From assembly GCA_000564995.1 (NCBI GenBank), contig JDFH01000005.1:1-64000 (forward strand): DNA of 64,000 nt, written 5' to 3'. A program made the position numbers and the translations under genes. This DNA comes from Atopobium sp. ICM42b (GTDB lineage Bacteria; Actinomycetota; Coriobacteriia; Coriobacteriales; Atopobiaceae). Shown here one piece after another: positions 33,256 to 43,119 of the stretch (positions within the stretch are counted from its first letter, which is position 1; every line of letters starts with the position of its first letter). The notes beneath the pieces were generated by a model. The model made no database searches, was not told the DNA's origin, and saw only the letters and a program-made list of their open reading frames with translations.

Positions 33256-36150
33256 TTATGCGCGCTTCTTCTGAGCTTTTTTCTCTGCAGCTAGACGTGC
33301 GTTATCGCGGTCAAGAATCTCTTTGAGGAACTTGCCTGTGTGGCTTTCTGGTGTTGTCGCAACCTTTTCTGGCGTACCAGAAACAACTACGGTTCCACCG
33401 CCATCGCCACCTTCTGGACCCATGTCAATAATGCGATCAGCCATCTTGATGACATCCAAGTTGTGTTCAATAACAAGAACGGTATTGCCTGCATCAACAA
33501 GACGCTCCAGAACAACAATAAGCTGTCTGACATCCTCAAAATGAAGGCCAGTTGTTGGCTCATCCAGAATATAAAGAGTTTTACCAGTCTGCTGACGGTG
33601 AAGCTCTTTTGCAAGCTTGACACGCTGTGCCTCACCACCAGAGAGCGTGGTTGCTGGTTGACCAAGGTGAATGTAGCCAAGGCCTACATCGTGGAGAGTC
33701 TGCAGCTTGTTTTTAATACGAGGAATGTTTGCAAAGAACGCTAGTGCCTCGTGAACCGTCATATCAAGCACGTCGGAGACGGACTTGCCGTGATAGAGAA
33801 TCTCAAGCGTCTCACGATTGTAGCGCTTACCGTGGCAGACCTCGCAAGGAACATAGACGTCAGGCAGGAAGTTCATCTCAATCTTGATTTGGCCGTCGCC
33901 CTTACAAGCCTCGCAGCGGCCTCCCTGGACGTTAAACGAGAAACGACCGGCCGAGTAGCCGCGTGCGCGGGATTCTGGAACTGAAGCATACAGTGCACGC
34001 AAGTCATCCCAAAGGCCAATATAGGTTGCTGGATTAGAACGAGGTGTTCTACCAATAGGACTCTGATCAATATCAATGACCTTATCGATAAGATCGACGC
34101 CTTCAAGCTTTTTATACTCTCCCACCACACGCTTTGAATGCTGAACTGCATTAGTAAGCGCGGGCGCAAGGGTGTCGGTAACCAAAGAGGACTTACCAGA
34201 GCCAGAAACACCTGTGACTACTATCAATGTGCCCAGCTCGATAGCGGCGGAAACGTTCTTAAGGTTGTTAGCGCTAGCTCCTGTAATCTTGATTTTTCCG
34301 CGACCAGGCTTACGACGAGCCTCTGGCAGCCTAATCTGCTTCTTTCCCGTGAGATACGCACCTGTGATGGAATCAGGGTTTTCAACAATCTCTTCTGGAG
34401 TGCCAGCAGCAACAACGTGACCACCAAGCTCACCGGCGCCGGGACCCATGTCAATAACGTAGTCTGCTGCACGAATGGTATCTTCATCGTGCTCAACCAC
34501 AAGCACGGTATTACCGCGGTCTCTAAGCTGCTTAAGCGTCTCAATAAGACGGTTGTTGTCTCTTTGGTGAAGACCAATAGAAGGCTCGTCCAGAATGTAA
34601 AGGACGCCCATAAGACCAGCACCAATCTGAGTTGCCAAGCGAATACGCTGGGCTTCTCCACCAGAAAGCGATGCTGCTGCACGAGAAAGCGTGAGGTAAT
34701 CCAAGCCAACGTTTACCAAGAACTGTAGCCTTGCCACAATCTCTTTAACAATAGGACCTGCAATAACCTTCTGACGATCAGTAATAGTCAGCTGCTTGAA
34801 GAACTGGAGCGACTCTTTACAGGAAAGTTCACAGACCTCCCAGATGTTTTTCTCGCCAACCGTAACGGAGAGAATTTCTGGCTTTAAGCGAGCTCCGTGA
34901 CAGGTTGTACAAGGCATCTCGCGAATGTACTTCTCAAGATGCGTCTTCATATTTTCTGACGTAGTCTCTTGGTACTTGTCAAAAAGAATCTTTCTGACGC
35001 CAGAGAAGGTGGTAAACCAGTGCGTATTGCGACCGTCGCGCGTCTTGTAGTCAACGCGAATCTTAGTTGAACCAAGGCCACCGAGAAGGGCGTCCTGCAC
35101 CTTCTTGGGCAGCTTGTTCCAAGGTGTTGTATCAGATACGTCAAAATGCTTGCAGACTGCAGACAAAATCTGAGGATAGTAATTGGAGTGGCCAAAGAGG
35201 CTTCCAAAAACACCCTCTGATACGGACAGTTTTGGATCTGCAATGAGTGCTGCAGCATCAATAATTTTACGAGTTCCTAGACCATCACAGTCAGGACAGG
35301 CACCGTAAGGAGCATTGAAGGAAAAGTCGCGAGGCTGCAGATCATCCATAGAGTGACCGTGAATAGGACAAGCAAGCGCCAGTGAGTACTGCAAAAGCTC
35401 TTCTGGCATAGTTTCTGGGCTGGACTTATCGGCCAGGAGCAATATGCCTACCTTACCCTGGGCAAGCTTAGTTGCCTGCTCAACGCCCTCAACAATGCGG
35501 CCCAAAGAATCAGGACGAATAACAATACGGTCAACGACAACCTCAATATCATGCTTGAGCGTTTTACCAAGCGTGATCTCTTCATCAAGTTCACGTACAA
35601 CGCCGTCAACACGAACGCGAGAAAATCCTTCTTTGCGCAGGTCCTCAAAAAGCTTAACGTACTCACCCTTGCGGCCCAAAACAACAGGAGCCAAAACATA
35701 AGCTCTGCGTCCCTGGCCAGCCTCGAGGATTTTATCGGCAACCTGATCTGTTGTCTGGCGCTCAATAATGCGACCGCACTCAGGGCAGTGAGGAGTACCC
35801 ATGCGAGCATACAAAAGACGCAGGTAATCGTAGATTTCTGTAACGGTGCCCACGGTAGAGCGAGGATTTCTGGAAGTGGTCTTCTGGTCAATAGACACAG
35901 CTGGAGAAAGGCCATCGATAGAGTCAAGGTCTGGCTTATCCATCTGTCCCAAAAACTGACGGGCATAGCTGGACAAGGACTCAACATAGCGGCGCTGTCC
36001 TTCAGCGTAAATGGTGTCGAAGGCAAGGCTCGATTTACCCGAACCAGAAAGTCCCGTAATAACTACCAGCTGATCACGAGGGATATCAATATCAATGTCT
36101 TGCAGGTTGTGCTCTCGTGCACCACGGATAGCAATTTTGCTTGAAGCCAT
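33256..36150 (-). CDS. uvrA: Excinuclease ABC subunit A
   Basis: A 964-residue DNA-damage sensor with two ABC ATPase halves. Walker A motifs are GLSGSGKSS (about residue 35) and GVSGSGKSS (about 650). Zinc-finger cysteines lie in CPECGRII (first half) and in CEACKGDG with CEVCHGKRY (second half), and there are two LSGGEAQR signatures. It loads UvrB onto lesions. It is the first gene of the uvrA-ybaK-murJ-uvrC operon. I found no good LexA-type site in the 156 bases upstream. Confidence 0.97.
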   Translation of the reverse strand: MASSKIAIRGAREHNLQDIDIDIPRDQLVVITGLSGSGKSSLAFDTIYAEGQRRYVESLSSYARQFLGQMDKPDLDSIDGLSPAVSIDQKTTSRNPRSTVGTVTEIYDYLRLLYARMGTPHCPECGRIIERQTTDQVADKILEAGQGRRAYVLAPVVLGRKGEYVKLFEDLRKEGFSRVRVDGVVRELDEEITLGKTLKHDIEVVVDRIVIRPDSLGRIVEGVEQATKLAQGKVGILLLADKSSPETMPEELLQYSLALACPIHGHSMDDLQPRDFSFNAPYGACPDCDGLGTRKIIDAAALIADPKLSVSEGVFGSLFGHSNYYPQILSAVCKHFDVSDTTPWNKLPKKVQDALLGGLGSTKIRVDYKTRDGRNTHWFTTFSGVRKILFDKYQETTSENMKTHLEKYIREMPCTTCHGARLKPEILSVTVGEKNIWEVCELSCKESLQFFKQLTITDRQKVIAGPIVKEIVARLQFLVNVGLDYLTLSRAAASLSGGEAQRIRLATQIGAGLMGVLYILDEPSIGLHQRDNNRLIETLKQLRDRGNTVLVVEHDEDTIRAADYVIDMGPGAGELGGHVVAAGTPEEIVENPDSITGAYLTGKKQIRLPEARRKPGRGKIKITGASANNLKNVSAAIELGTLIVVTGVSGSGKSSLVTDTLAPALTNAVQHSKRVVGEYKKLEGVDLIDKVIDIDQSPIGRTPRSNPATYIGLWDDLRALYASVPESRARGYSAGRFSFNVQGGRCEACKGDGQIKIEMNFLPDVYVPCEVCHGKRYNRETLEILYHGKSVSDVLDMTVHEALAFFANIPRIKNKLQTLHDVGLGYIHLGQPATTLSGGEAQRVKLAKELHRQQTGKTLYILDEPTTGLHFEDVRQLIVVLERLVDAGNTVLVIEHNLDVIKMADRIIDMGPEGGDGGGTVVVSGTPEKVATTPESHTGKFLKEILDRDNARLAAEKKAQKKRA

Positions 36151-36220
36151 AGTTCCTCACATAACCAGTTTGACGTGCGCGCTTCTTGTTACATGACTAC
36201 CGTCAAACAATAGAAAACAG

Positions 36221-36257
36221 CATCAGTACACACCGATACAATTTGTGCGTACTGATG
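36221..36257 (-). terminator. Terminator between the YhcH gene and uvrA
   Basis: Thirteen-bp arms CATCAGTACACAC / GTGCGTACTGATG (one mismatch), 11-base loop, followed on the minus strand by CTGTTTTC. It ends the YhcH transcript. A separate 8-bp inverted repeat GTTTGACG/CGTCAAAC lies between it and uvrA. Confidence 0.65.
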
Positions 36258-36306
36258 TTCTAGTATACCCAAGATAATGCCGCCAAAACACGGCAAGCAC
36301 GCTTCC

Positions 36307-36768
36307 CTATTTAATGCGAACCTTCATCACAGCTTTTTTGAGCTTTGAGCCAGATTTCTCCAGCGTACAGCCTGGTTTGTGAGCATCAGATGGAGGTGTC
36401 ACCAGAAAATCACCTGCGTACAGGGTTACCCATGTCTCTTCCCCAGGATTGGTGTAAGCGCCAAAATCAGCGTCAGCATTAAACTCACCCTTAAGAACAC
36501 ACTGCTCAAGAGGGGCAACGGCGATGCTTTCGGTACCAGAAATAACTACGTGAATATCGGCGTAAATCTTATGAGCTTCATAGTCCTTCTCGCCAGGAAG
36601 AGCAGGCTCAAACTCCATGACGTTCACAAAAACGTTATCTCCATCAATTTCTGTTTTGCCTAAAGGCAGCTCATCCAGATTGTGTGTTGCTAAAAACTCC
36701 GCAGCACAAGCCATATATTTCTGACCAAAGTCATTCTCAGATAAATTCTTAATTGACGAGAAAATCAT
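36307..36768 (-). CDS. YhcH/YjgK/YiaL (DUF386) family protein, NanQ-like
   Basis: A 153-residue cupin-fold protein. Family motifs include DYEAHKIYADIHVVISGTE (metal-binding His and Glu residues), GDFLVTPPSDAHKPG and KKAVMKVRI at the end. E. coli NanQ of this family opens and equilibrates sialic acid anomers, while other members act in beta-galactosidase complexes. A role in the sialic acid pathway encoded 10 kb away is plausible but not shown. Monocistronic, with a minus-strand TATAAT at 36806-36811 and its own terminator. Confidence 0.85.
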   Translation of the reverse strand: MIFSSIKNLSENDFGQKYMACAAEFLATHNLDELPLGKTEIDGDNVFVNVMEFEPALPGEKDYEAHKIYADIHVVISGTESIAVAPLEQCVLKGEFNADADFGAYTNPGEETWVTLYAGDFLVTPPSDAHKPGCTLEKSGSKLKKAVMKVRIK

Positions 36769-36886
36769 GTGAACCTCCTACGTTCAGCTAAAGTGCGCCG
36801 AAAAGATTATAGCTATCTCGTTTGCCATAAACTTCTATGGGTAGAATTAAGTAGTTACTGCATACAACTGCTACATAAGGAGAGAC

Positions 36887-37735
36887 ATGGCAGACGTAGA
36901 TATTGATCGTGAGGCGCTTCGTAAAGAAATTGACGCCGCACTTCACGGCAAAAAGAAAGAGCCACAGCCACCTGCAGGCTTTGAACTCAATCAACACTCA
37001 AGCGTTAAGCACGTTATTGGCGTTGTTTCTGGCAAAGGCGGTGTTGGTAAGTCTTTTGTCACCGGCATTCTTGCTACTAACCTCGCTCGCGCAGGTAAGC
37101 GCGTTGGTATTCTTGACGGCGATATTACCGGACCTTCAATTCCTCGTATGTTTGGCATCTCTGATGAGCGCTCTTACGGCGTTGAAGAGCAGCTTATTCC
37201 TATCGAGGATGCAAACGGTATCAAGATTATGAGCGCCAACCTGGTGCTTCAGAACGAGACCGATCCAGTTCTCTGGAGAGGCCCCGTTGTTGCTGGCGCT
37301 ATCCAGCAGTTCTACAGCCAGTGTAACTGGGGTGACCTGGATTACCTGCTGATTGATATGCCTCCAGGAACAGGCGACGTTGCACTGACGGTATTCCAGT
37401 CCCTCCCTGTTGAGGGTGTTGTGATTGTTTCTTCTCCACAAGATCTTGTTCAGATGGTTGTGGGCAAGGCAGTGCGCATGGCAGAAATGATGCATGTACC
37501 TGTGCTTGGTTTGATTGAGAACATGGCATATATCACCTGCCCTCACTGTGATGAGCGTATTGAGCCTTATGGTCCATCAAAGCTTGCTGAAACTGCAGCG
37601 GCATTTAACCTCAAGCCTTTGGGACAGCTGCCTATGGATGCAACCTTTGCGCAGATTGCTGATAAGGGAACCTTTAGTACCGAGCTTCCTGAAGGCCTTG
37701 TTCCTGACGCAACACAAAGCGTTCTTGACCTGTAA
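36887..37735 (+). CDS. mrp: Mrp/NBP35-family iron-sulfur carrier ATPase
   Basis: A 282-residue P-loop ATPase of the ApbC/NBP35 group that carries and transfers Fe-S clusters. It has the deviant Walker A GKGGVGKS (about residue 52), GDITGPSIPRMFG, the switch region LIDMPPGTGDVAL and the cluster-binding CPHC pair (about residues 215-218). The C-terminal DUF59 half seen in some relatives is absent, and the N-terminal extension is short. It is the first of three co-directional genes, with an AAGGAGA RBS. Confidence 0.93.
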   Translation: MADVDIDREALRKEIDAALHGKKKEPQPPAGFELNQHSSVKHVIGVVSGKGGVGKSFVTGILATNLARAGKRVGILDGDITGPSIPRMFGISDERSYGVEEQLIPIEDANGIKIMSANLVLQNETDPVLWRGPVVAGAIQQFYSQCNWGDLDYLLIDMPPGTGDVALTVFQSLPVEGVVIVSSPQDLVQMVVGKAVRMAEMMHVPVLGLIENMAYITCPHCDERIEPYGPSKLAETAAAFNLKPLGQLPMDATFAQIADKGTFSTELPEGLVPDATQSVLDL

Positions 37736-37780
37736 GTTCTAGCTTCTAGAAGTTACAAAACACAAAAGGTAGTTCTTACT

Positions 37781-39034
37781 ATGGCTCAAACAGCGCGCGT
37801 TAAAGAACGTCAAGCAGCACAGGCTCAGCGCATCAAGCAGGCTCAGGCATTTATGGTGCCAAACCACATTGATGTTGCAATTCTTGGTGGTGGCGCAGCA
37901 GGACTCTGCGCTGCCATCACTGCTGCCGAAGCTCTTGGCGCCAACAAGCGCGTTGTCGTCTTTGAAAAAGCACTGGAAAGCGGCAGAACCATTCTGGCAA
38001 CAGGTGGCGGTCGTTGTAACTTCACCAATGCAAATTTGAGCTTTGAGAATTTCTCTCATCCAGAGTTTGTCCAGGCTGTCTGCAAAGATAAGGACATTTT
38101 CCTGGCAGACATCCTGACTTTCTTTAGGTCCAGCGGTCTTGCTTGGGCAACTGAAGACGAAGGCAGAATGTACCCACTTACCAGGCAAGCAAGCTCCATC
38201 CAATCACTGCTGCTCAAGCGAGCCCAAAAAGCTGGCGTGCAGTTTGCTCTGGGACGAGAAGTCACATCGGTAAAGCCCCAGCACAACGGCTTCATCGTTA
38301 CCTTCAAAGAATGCTTTGCTGGCGAGAAAACCTATAAGGTCCATGCATCATCAGTAGTTCTAGCTACTGGTGGACTCACAACCACCAAACTTGCTGAGAG
38401 CCTTCAGCTGCAGACCACCTCACTGCGACCAGGACTCTGCGCGCTCACTTGCACTCCTCAGCCGCCAACAAGTCTTGATGGAAAGCGCGTACGAGCACAC
38501 GCAACCCTTGTAAGAAACGGCGCGGTGCTCAAAGAGGAGTCTGGCGAGCTGCTTTTTAGGTCATTTGGACTCTCGGGCATCATGATTTTCAACTTGTCTC
38601 GCACAGCCTTGCCTGGCGACGTACTTGAGATTGATCTTCTCCCTCAGCTTAGGGAAGAGGAAGTTGCGGCAGCTGTAGAAGCTCACACCACCAACGGTCT
38701 TCTCGACCCACAAATTGCTGCTTACCTGGGTGCTCATGACTCAGTTGAAGCTACAGTTGCCAAGGCTCACAAAATGGCCTTTACCGTTACGGGTACGTCT
38801 TCCAAAGTTGTCCCTCAGGTCTGTATTGGTGGAATTTCCATCAATCAAGTAGACTCAATCACTCTTGAAGCGCATGACATTCCTGGTCTGTTTATTGCAG
38901 GAGAAGCTCTTGATATTGATGCTCAATGTGGAGGATTTAACCTCTCGTGGGCGTGGAAAAGCGGTATGGTAGCTGGTCTAGCTGCCTCAAAAAGCACTGG
39001 TCAAAACCATGCGTCACTGAAAGAGGACAACTAA
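37781..39034 (+). CDS. BaiN/RdsA-family FAD-dependent oxidoreductase (HI0933-like)
   Basis: A 417-residue flavoprotein. The FAD-binding Rossmann motif is VAILGGGAAGLCAA (about residue 30), followed by the family hallmark ATGGGRCNFTN. The C-terminus has GLFIAGEALDIDAQCGGFNLSWAW. Biochemical roles are poorly defined (BaiN acts in bile acid dehydroxylation in Clostridium scindens). The NAD(P) site is not obvious. It is followed after one base by another flavoprotein gene. Confidence 0.88.
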   Translation: MAQTARVKERQAAQAQRIKQAQAFMVPNHIDVAILGGGAAGLCAAITAAEALGANKRVVVFEKALESGRTILATGGGRCNFTNANLSFENFSHPEFVQAVCKDKDIFLADILTFFRSSGLAWATEDEGRMYPLTRQASSIQSLLLKRAQKAGVQFALGREVTSVKPQHNGFIVTFKECFAGEKTYKVHASSVVLATGGLTTTKLAESLQLQTTSLRPGLCALTCTPQPPTSLDGKRVRAHATLVRNGAVLKEESGELLFRSFGLSGIMIFNLSRTALPGDVLEIDLLPQLREEEVAAAVEAHTTNGLLDPQIAAYLGAHDSVEATVAKAHKMAFTVTGTSSKVVPQVCIGGISINQVDSITLEAHDIPGLFIAGEALDIDAQCGGFNLSWAWKSGMVAGLAASKSTGQNHASLKEDN

Positions 39035-39035
39035 C

Positions 39036-40706
39036 ATGCTGGAAGTATCAAACATTAAAGTTCATGTTGCACCTCTTCGTAAGCATCCTGCTAAAGAATC
39101 AAAGGTAGGGTTTGACGCGCTCCTTCGCACTCTCCGAGTCTCTGCGGATGAAGTTACCTCATACGAGCTGTATAAGCGCTCAATTGATGCGCGTAAAAGA
39201 AATGATATTGTTCTTATCCTCACTTACCACGTAAACCTTAAAGGTGGGCCTGCAGCGGAGCAAAAACTTCTTAACAAGATTCAAGGTAGGCCTGCAGCAA
39301 AGCATATAAAGCTTGCTGAGCCAAATACTTTTGCGCTTCCCAAAGCGAAGCAACCTGCTCCTTCAGAGAATCGTCCCGTTGTTGTAGGAGCGGGATGTGC
39401 AGGCTTGTTCTGTGCGCTTACGCTTGCCAAAGCTGGCCTCAATCCCCTGCTTATTGAGCGCGGAGATGACGCAGCACGAAGAACTGCAGCGGTAGAGCAT
39501 CATAACCAAACGGGTCAGCTAGATCTTGAGAGTAACATCCAATTTGGTCTTGGTGGTGCTGGTACATTCTCTGACGGCAAGCTCAACACGGGTACCAAAA
39601 GTGCTTCTCATCGCTTTATTCTTGAGACTTTTGTTAAAGCAGGCGCACAGAAAAATATTTTGTGGGACGCAAAACCCCACGTAGGAAGTGATGTTCTTCC
39701 CGCCGTGGTGACCAACATTGTCAAAATGATTGAAGACGCTGGCGGAACTGTTGCGTTTAGGACAAAACTCGCCTCCCTAGAGCGAGCCTCAGACGATTCT
39801 CTTTCTACAATTCAGGTTGAGAAGACCAATCCAGATGGCTCAACTCAAACTGAAACCATACAGACTCGCACGGTGATTCTTGCAACTGGGCACTCAAGTA
39901 GAGACACGTATGTCATGCTCAAAAATAAAGGCATCTCCATGGAGAGAAAGACCTTTGCTATGGGTGTGCGAATTGAGCATCTTCAGTCTCAAATCAATAA
40001 ATCGCTGTACGGTCCCGAAGCAACCAATCCTGTACTAGGAGCGGCACCCTACAAGCTTTCTGTTCACCTTCCCTCTGGTAGAAGTGCCTTCTCGTTCTGC
40101 ATGTGTCCCGGCGGCTATGTTGTTTCTGCAGCTAGCGAGAAGGGCGGCGTAGTCACAAATGGCATGAGTCTGTCTGACCGCGCAGGACAAAACGCTAACT
40201 CTGGCCTCTTGGCTAACGTCTATCCAGACGATCTTCCGGGAGATGACGTACTTGCCGGAATTGAACTACAACGCAGCTGCGAGCAAGCAGCCTTTAAAGC
40301 GGGCGGCGGAGCTTATGTTGCCCCTGCTCAGCTTGTAGGTGACTTCCTCAACAAAAAAACTTCTGCTGGACCTCGTTCGGTAAAGCCAACCTACCCACGT
40401 GGTGTTACCTGGACCTCGCTTGAAGACTGTCTTCCACCCTATGTCTTACAAACCTTGCGAGAAGCCCTTCCGGTCATGGACAAAAAACTTCATGGCTTTG
40501 CGCATCCCGATGCTGTGCTTACGGGTGTTGAAACACGGTCAAGCTCTCCCGTAAGAATTACCCGCGATGAAACAGGACAGAGCATTAACACACCAGGAAT
40601 ATGGCCTGTAGGTGAAGGTGCCGGCTACGCCGGTGGCATTATGAGCGCCGCAGCTGATGGTATTAGGATGGCCGAGCTTATAGTAGAGCACTACAACAAT
40701 GCCTAA
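39036..40706 (+). CDS. FAD-dependent oxidoreductase of the COG2509 type
   Basis: A 556-residue protein. An N-terminal ferredoxin-like region (about 1-95) precedes an FAD-binding core with [19 protein letters not shown] (about residue 115), [20 protein letters not shown] and the C-terminal [20 protein letters not shown]. It belongs to the uncharacterised FAD-dependent dehydrogenase group. It starts one base after the upstream flavoprotein stop. Its last four bases overlap the uvrB stop on the opposite strand. Confidence 0.88.
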   Translation: MLEVSNIKVHVAPLRKHPAKESKVGFDALLRTLRVSADEVTSYELYKRSIDARKRNDIVLILTYHVNLKGGPAAEQKLLNKIQGRPAAKHIKLAEPNTFALPKAKQPAPSENRPVVVGAGCAGLFCALTLAKAGLNPLLIERGDDAARRTAAVEHHNQTGQLDLESNIQFGLGGAGTFSDGKLNTGTKSASHRFILETFVKAGAQKNILWDAKPHVGSDVLPAVVTNIVKMIEDAGGTVAFRTKLASLERASDDSLSTIQVEKTNPDGSTQTETIQTRTVILATGHSSRDTYVMLKNKGISMERKTFAMGVRIEHLQSQINKSLYGPEATNPVLGAAPYKLSVHLPSGRSAFSFCMCPGGYVVSAASEKGGVVTNGMSLSDRAGQNANSGLLANVYPDDLPGDDVLAGIELQRSCEQAAFKAGGGAYVAPAQLVGDFLNKKTSAGPRSVKPTYPRGVTWTSLEDCLPPYVLQTLREALPVMDKKLHGFAHPDAVLTGVETRSSSPVRITRDETGQSINTPGIWPVGEGAGYAGGIMSAAADGIRMAELIVEHYNNA

Positions 40707-42943
40707 TGTTTGCCTCTGTAACGCCTACGAGTAGCGTGAGTACTACCCTTTCTAGCACCAGTTTTAAGCCTCTTGATAACATCATCTGAGGTAGTGCCTT
40801 CAAGCTGGCTTCTAATGGCAACAATCTGATCTCTGAGTTCTGCTGCATGCTCATAATCCATAGATGCAGACGCCTCTGCCATCTCTGCTTCCATACCAGA
40901 AAGCATTGCTTCAACCTCTGTGCGAGGAAGATTTTGTAGCTCTTCAGCAAGCAACTCTGCAGGCATTTCAAGAATTGACTCTTGCTGTTCTTCAAGCGAA
41001 TCCTCGTCATCAGAGGCGGTATAAAACTCTCCGTTTTTGCGTTTACGTTTATCAATGTTCTCTGAAGCCTCAGCAATAAAGCCTGCAATATCAGTAATAG
41101 ATTTCTTAACGGTTTTAGGCACAATACCGTGCTCTTTGTTAAACGCTTCCTGAATTTCTCGACGCCTTCTTGTTTCATCAATGGCAATACGCATAGAATC
41201 AGTGATTTTATCGGCGTACATAATGACCTGGCCAGAAGCGTTTCTTGCTGCTCTACCCATAGTCTGAATAAGAGACCTTCTGTTTCTTAAGAAGCCCTCT
41301 TTATCTGCATCAAGAATAGCTACAAGAGAAACCTCTGGAATATCAAGTCCTTCTCGCAAAAGATTGATTCCAACAAGCACGTCAATTTTTCCCTGACGTA
41401 AATCTCTAATGATTTCTACACGGTCAAGCGTAGCCGTATCTGAGTGCATGTAGTTAACTTTGATACCCTCATCTAGCAGGTGATCTGTAAGATCTTCTGC
41501 CATTCTTTTAGTAAGCGTAGTAACAAGAACGCGCTCTTTTTTTGCTACTCTCTCTTTGACCTCTGAAATAAGATCATCAATCTGACCTCTTACTGGTCTG
41601 ACATCAATCTTTGGATCTAGAAGGCCAGTTGGACGAATAATCTGCTCAACCTGTTGCTGGGCAACCGTCTCTTCGTAGTCTCCAGGAGTTGCAGAAACGT
41701 AAATAAACTGTGGAATACGTCCCTCAAATTCGTCAAATCTGAGCGGCCTGTTATCAAGTGCAGAAGGAAGTCTAAATCCGTGATCTACCAGCGTAACTTT
41801 ACGAGACCTATCGCCCTCATACATACCTCTTATTTGAGGAACGGTAACATGTGACTCATCAATGATGCAAATCATGTCTTTAGGGAAATAATCAATGAGC
41901 GTATAGGGAGGCTCACCGGGAGCACGCCCATCTAAATGGCGCGAGTAGTTCTCAATACCATTGCAATAACCCATAGTCTCAAGCATCTCTAGATCATAGT
42001 TTGTCCTCTGAGCAAGACGCTGAGCTTCTAGCAATTTATCGTTTTCTTTAAGCTCTTTAACACGAGCTTCCATCTCTTCCGAGATGGTTGTAAGAGCATG
42101 GGTAATCTTTGGACGCTCAGTAACGTAGTGAGATGCTGGCCAAATTGGAATAGCATCAAACTCTCTCAGCACTTCTCCCGTTACATTGCTAACCTCTGAA
42201 ATACTTTCTACTTCATCACCAAAGAACTCAATACGCAGCGGGTTTTCTGCATACGGCGGGAACACATCAACAACGCCTCCACGAACCCTAAACATACCGC
42301 GCTGTAGATCGTAATCATTTCTATCGTACTGAACATCAATAAGATCTTTAATAAAATCATCGCGCTCAAGAGGAACGGATTTATCTACATTAGGTGCAAG
42401 ACCTGCATAATCTTGAGGGCTACCAATACCATATATGCACGATACAGATGCAACTACAATGACATCTCGTCTAGATAGAAGCGATGAAGTTGCCTGGTGA
42501 CGGAGCTTCTCTACCTCTTCATTGATGGAAGCATCTTTTTCTATGTACGTATCAGACTGCGGAACATATGCCTCTGGCTGGTAGTAGTCATAGTACGAGA
42601 CAAAGTACACAACAGCGTTGTTAGGAAAGAGCTCCTTCATCTCTGAAGCAACCTGAGCAGCTAGTGTTTTATTAGGCTCCATAATAAGCGTGGGGCGGTT
42701 GAGCTTCTCGATAGTTTTAGCCATAGAGAAGGTCTTACCCGAACCCGTAACACCTAAGAGCGTCTGGTACCTGAGCCCGTCTTCAATTCCTTGGGCAAGC
42801 TTTTCTATTGCCTGTGGCTGATCACCTGCAGGCTCAAAAGGAGATACTACCTGAAGCTTCTCTTCTCCTGCTTCACGACCAAATCGACGCAGTTCAGCAC
42901 CTATATATTCTTTATGTTGATCTTCAGCATGAGATGCATCCAT
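40703..42943 (-). CDS. uvrB: Excinuclease ABC subunit B
   Basis: A 746-residue helicase-like repair protein that verifies the lesion and recruits UvrC. Walker A is GVTGSGKTF (about residue 65). The beta-hairpin region [12 protein letters not shown], helicase motifs such as [18 protein letters not shown], and a C-terminal UVR domain for UvrC binding ([20 protein letters not shown]) are present. A Lys/Arg-rich tail follows. AAAAGGAG lies seven bases before the ATG. A near-consensus LexA box lies in its promoter region. Confidence 0.97.
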   Translation of the reverse strand: MDASHAEDQHKEYIGAELRRFGREAGEEKLQVVSPFEPAGDQPQAIEKLAQGIEDGLRYQTLLGVTGSGKTFSMAKTIEKLNRPTLIMEPNKTLAAQVASEMKELFPNNAVVYFVSYYDYYQPEAYVPQSDTYIEKDASINEEVEKLRHQATSSLLSRRDVIVVASVSCIYGIGSPQDYAGLAPNVDKSVPLERDDFIKDLIDVQYDRNDYDLQRGMFRVRGGVVDVFPPYAENPLRIEFFGDEVESISEVSNVTGEVLREFDAIPIWPASHYVTERPKITHALTTISEEMEARVKELKENDKLLEAQRLAQRTNYDLEMLETMGYCNGIENYSRHLDGRAPGEPPYTLIDYFPKDMICIIDESHVTVPQIRGMYEGDRSRKVTLVDHGFRLPSALDNRPLRFDEFEGRIPQFIYVSATPGDYEETVAQQQVEQIIRPTGLLDPKIDVRPVRGQIDDLISEVKERVAKKERVLVTTLTKRMAEDLTDHLLDEGIKVNYMHSDTATLDRVEIIRDLRQGKIDVLVGINLLREGLDIPEVSLVAILDADKEGFLRNRRSLIQTMGRAARNASGQVIMYADKITDSMRIAIDETRRRREIQEAFNKEHGIVPKTVKKSITDIAGFIAEASENIDKRKRKNGEFYTASDDEDSLEEQQESILEMPAELLAEELQNLPRTEVEAMLSGMEAEMAEASASMDYEHAAELRDQIVAIRSQLEGTTSDDVIKRLKTGARKGSTHATRRRYRGKH

Positions 42944-42968
42944 GAGATTCTCCTTTTCTCGTGAAAGT

Positions 42969-43004
42969 AGTATACCCCACTTCTCAAAACTGAAACACTT
43001 GTTC
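42969..43004 (-). promoter_or_regulatory. uvrB promoter with LexA-like box
   Basis: Minus-strand -10 TATACT (42969-42974). GAACAAGTGTTTC (42992-43004, minus strand) fits the Gram-positive LexA/DinR core GAACRNRYGTTY at all positions, missing only the flanking C and G. It covers the expected -35 region. The divergent gene at 43120 has a plus-strand TATAGT at 43026-43031 and could share the site. Confidence 0.55.
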
Positions 43005-43119
43005 TATACTATTTATAAATTGCGGTATAGTTTCAAAGTGTGACGGGTAAAAAATAAATTACCTATATGCGCTAAACTAGCATTTAAATAAACAAGTTAC
43101 ATCAGATAAAGGAGATACC

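Noticed and set aside
36151..36306. LexA box upstream of uvrA
   Set aside because: No GAAC-N4-GTTC-like site was found. The inverted repeats there fit a terminator and an unrelated palindrome.
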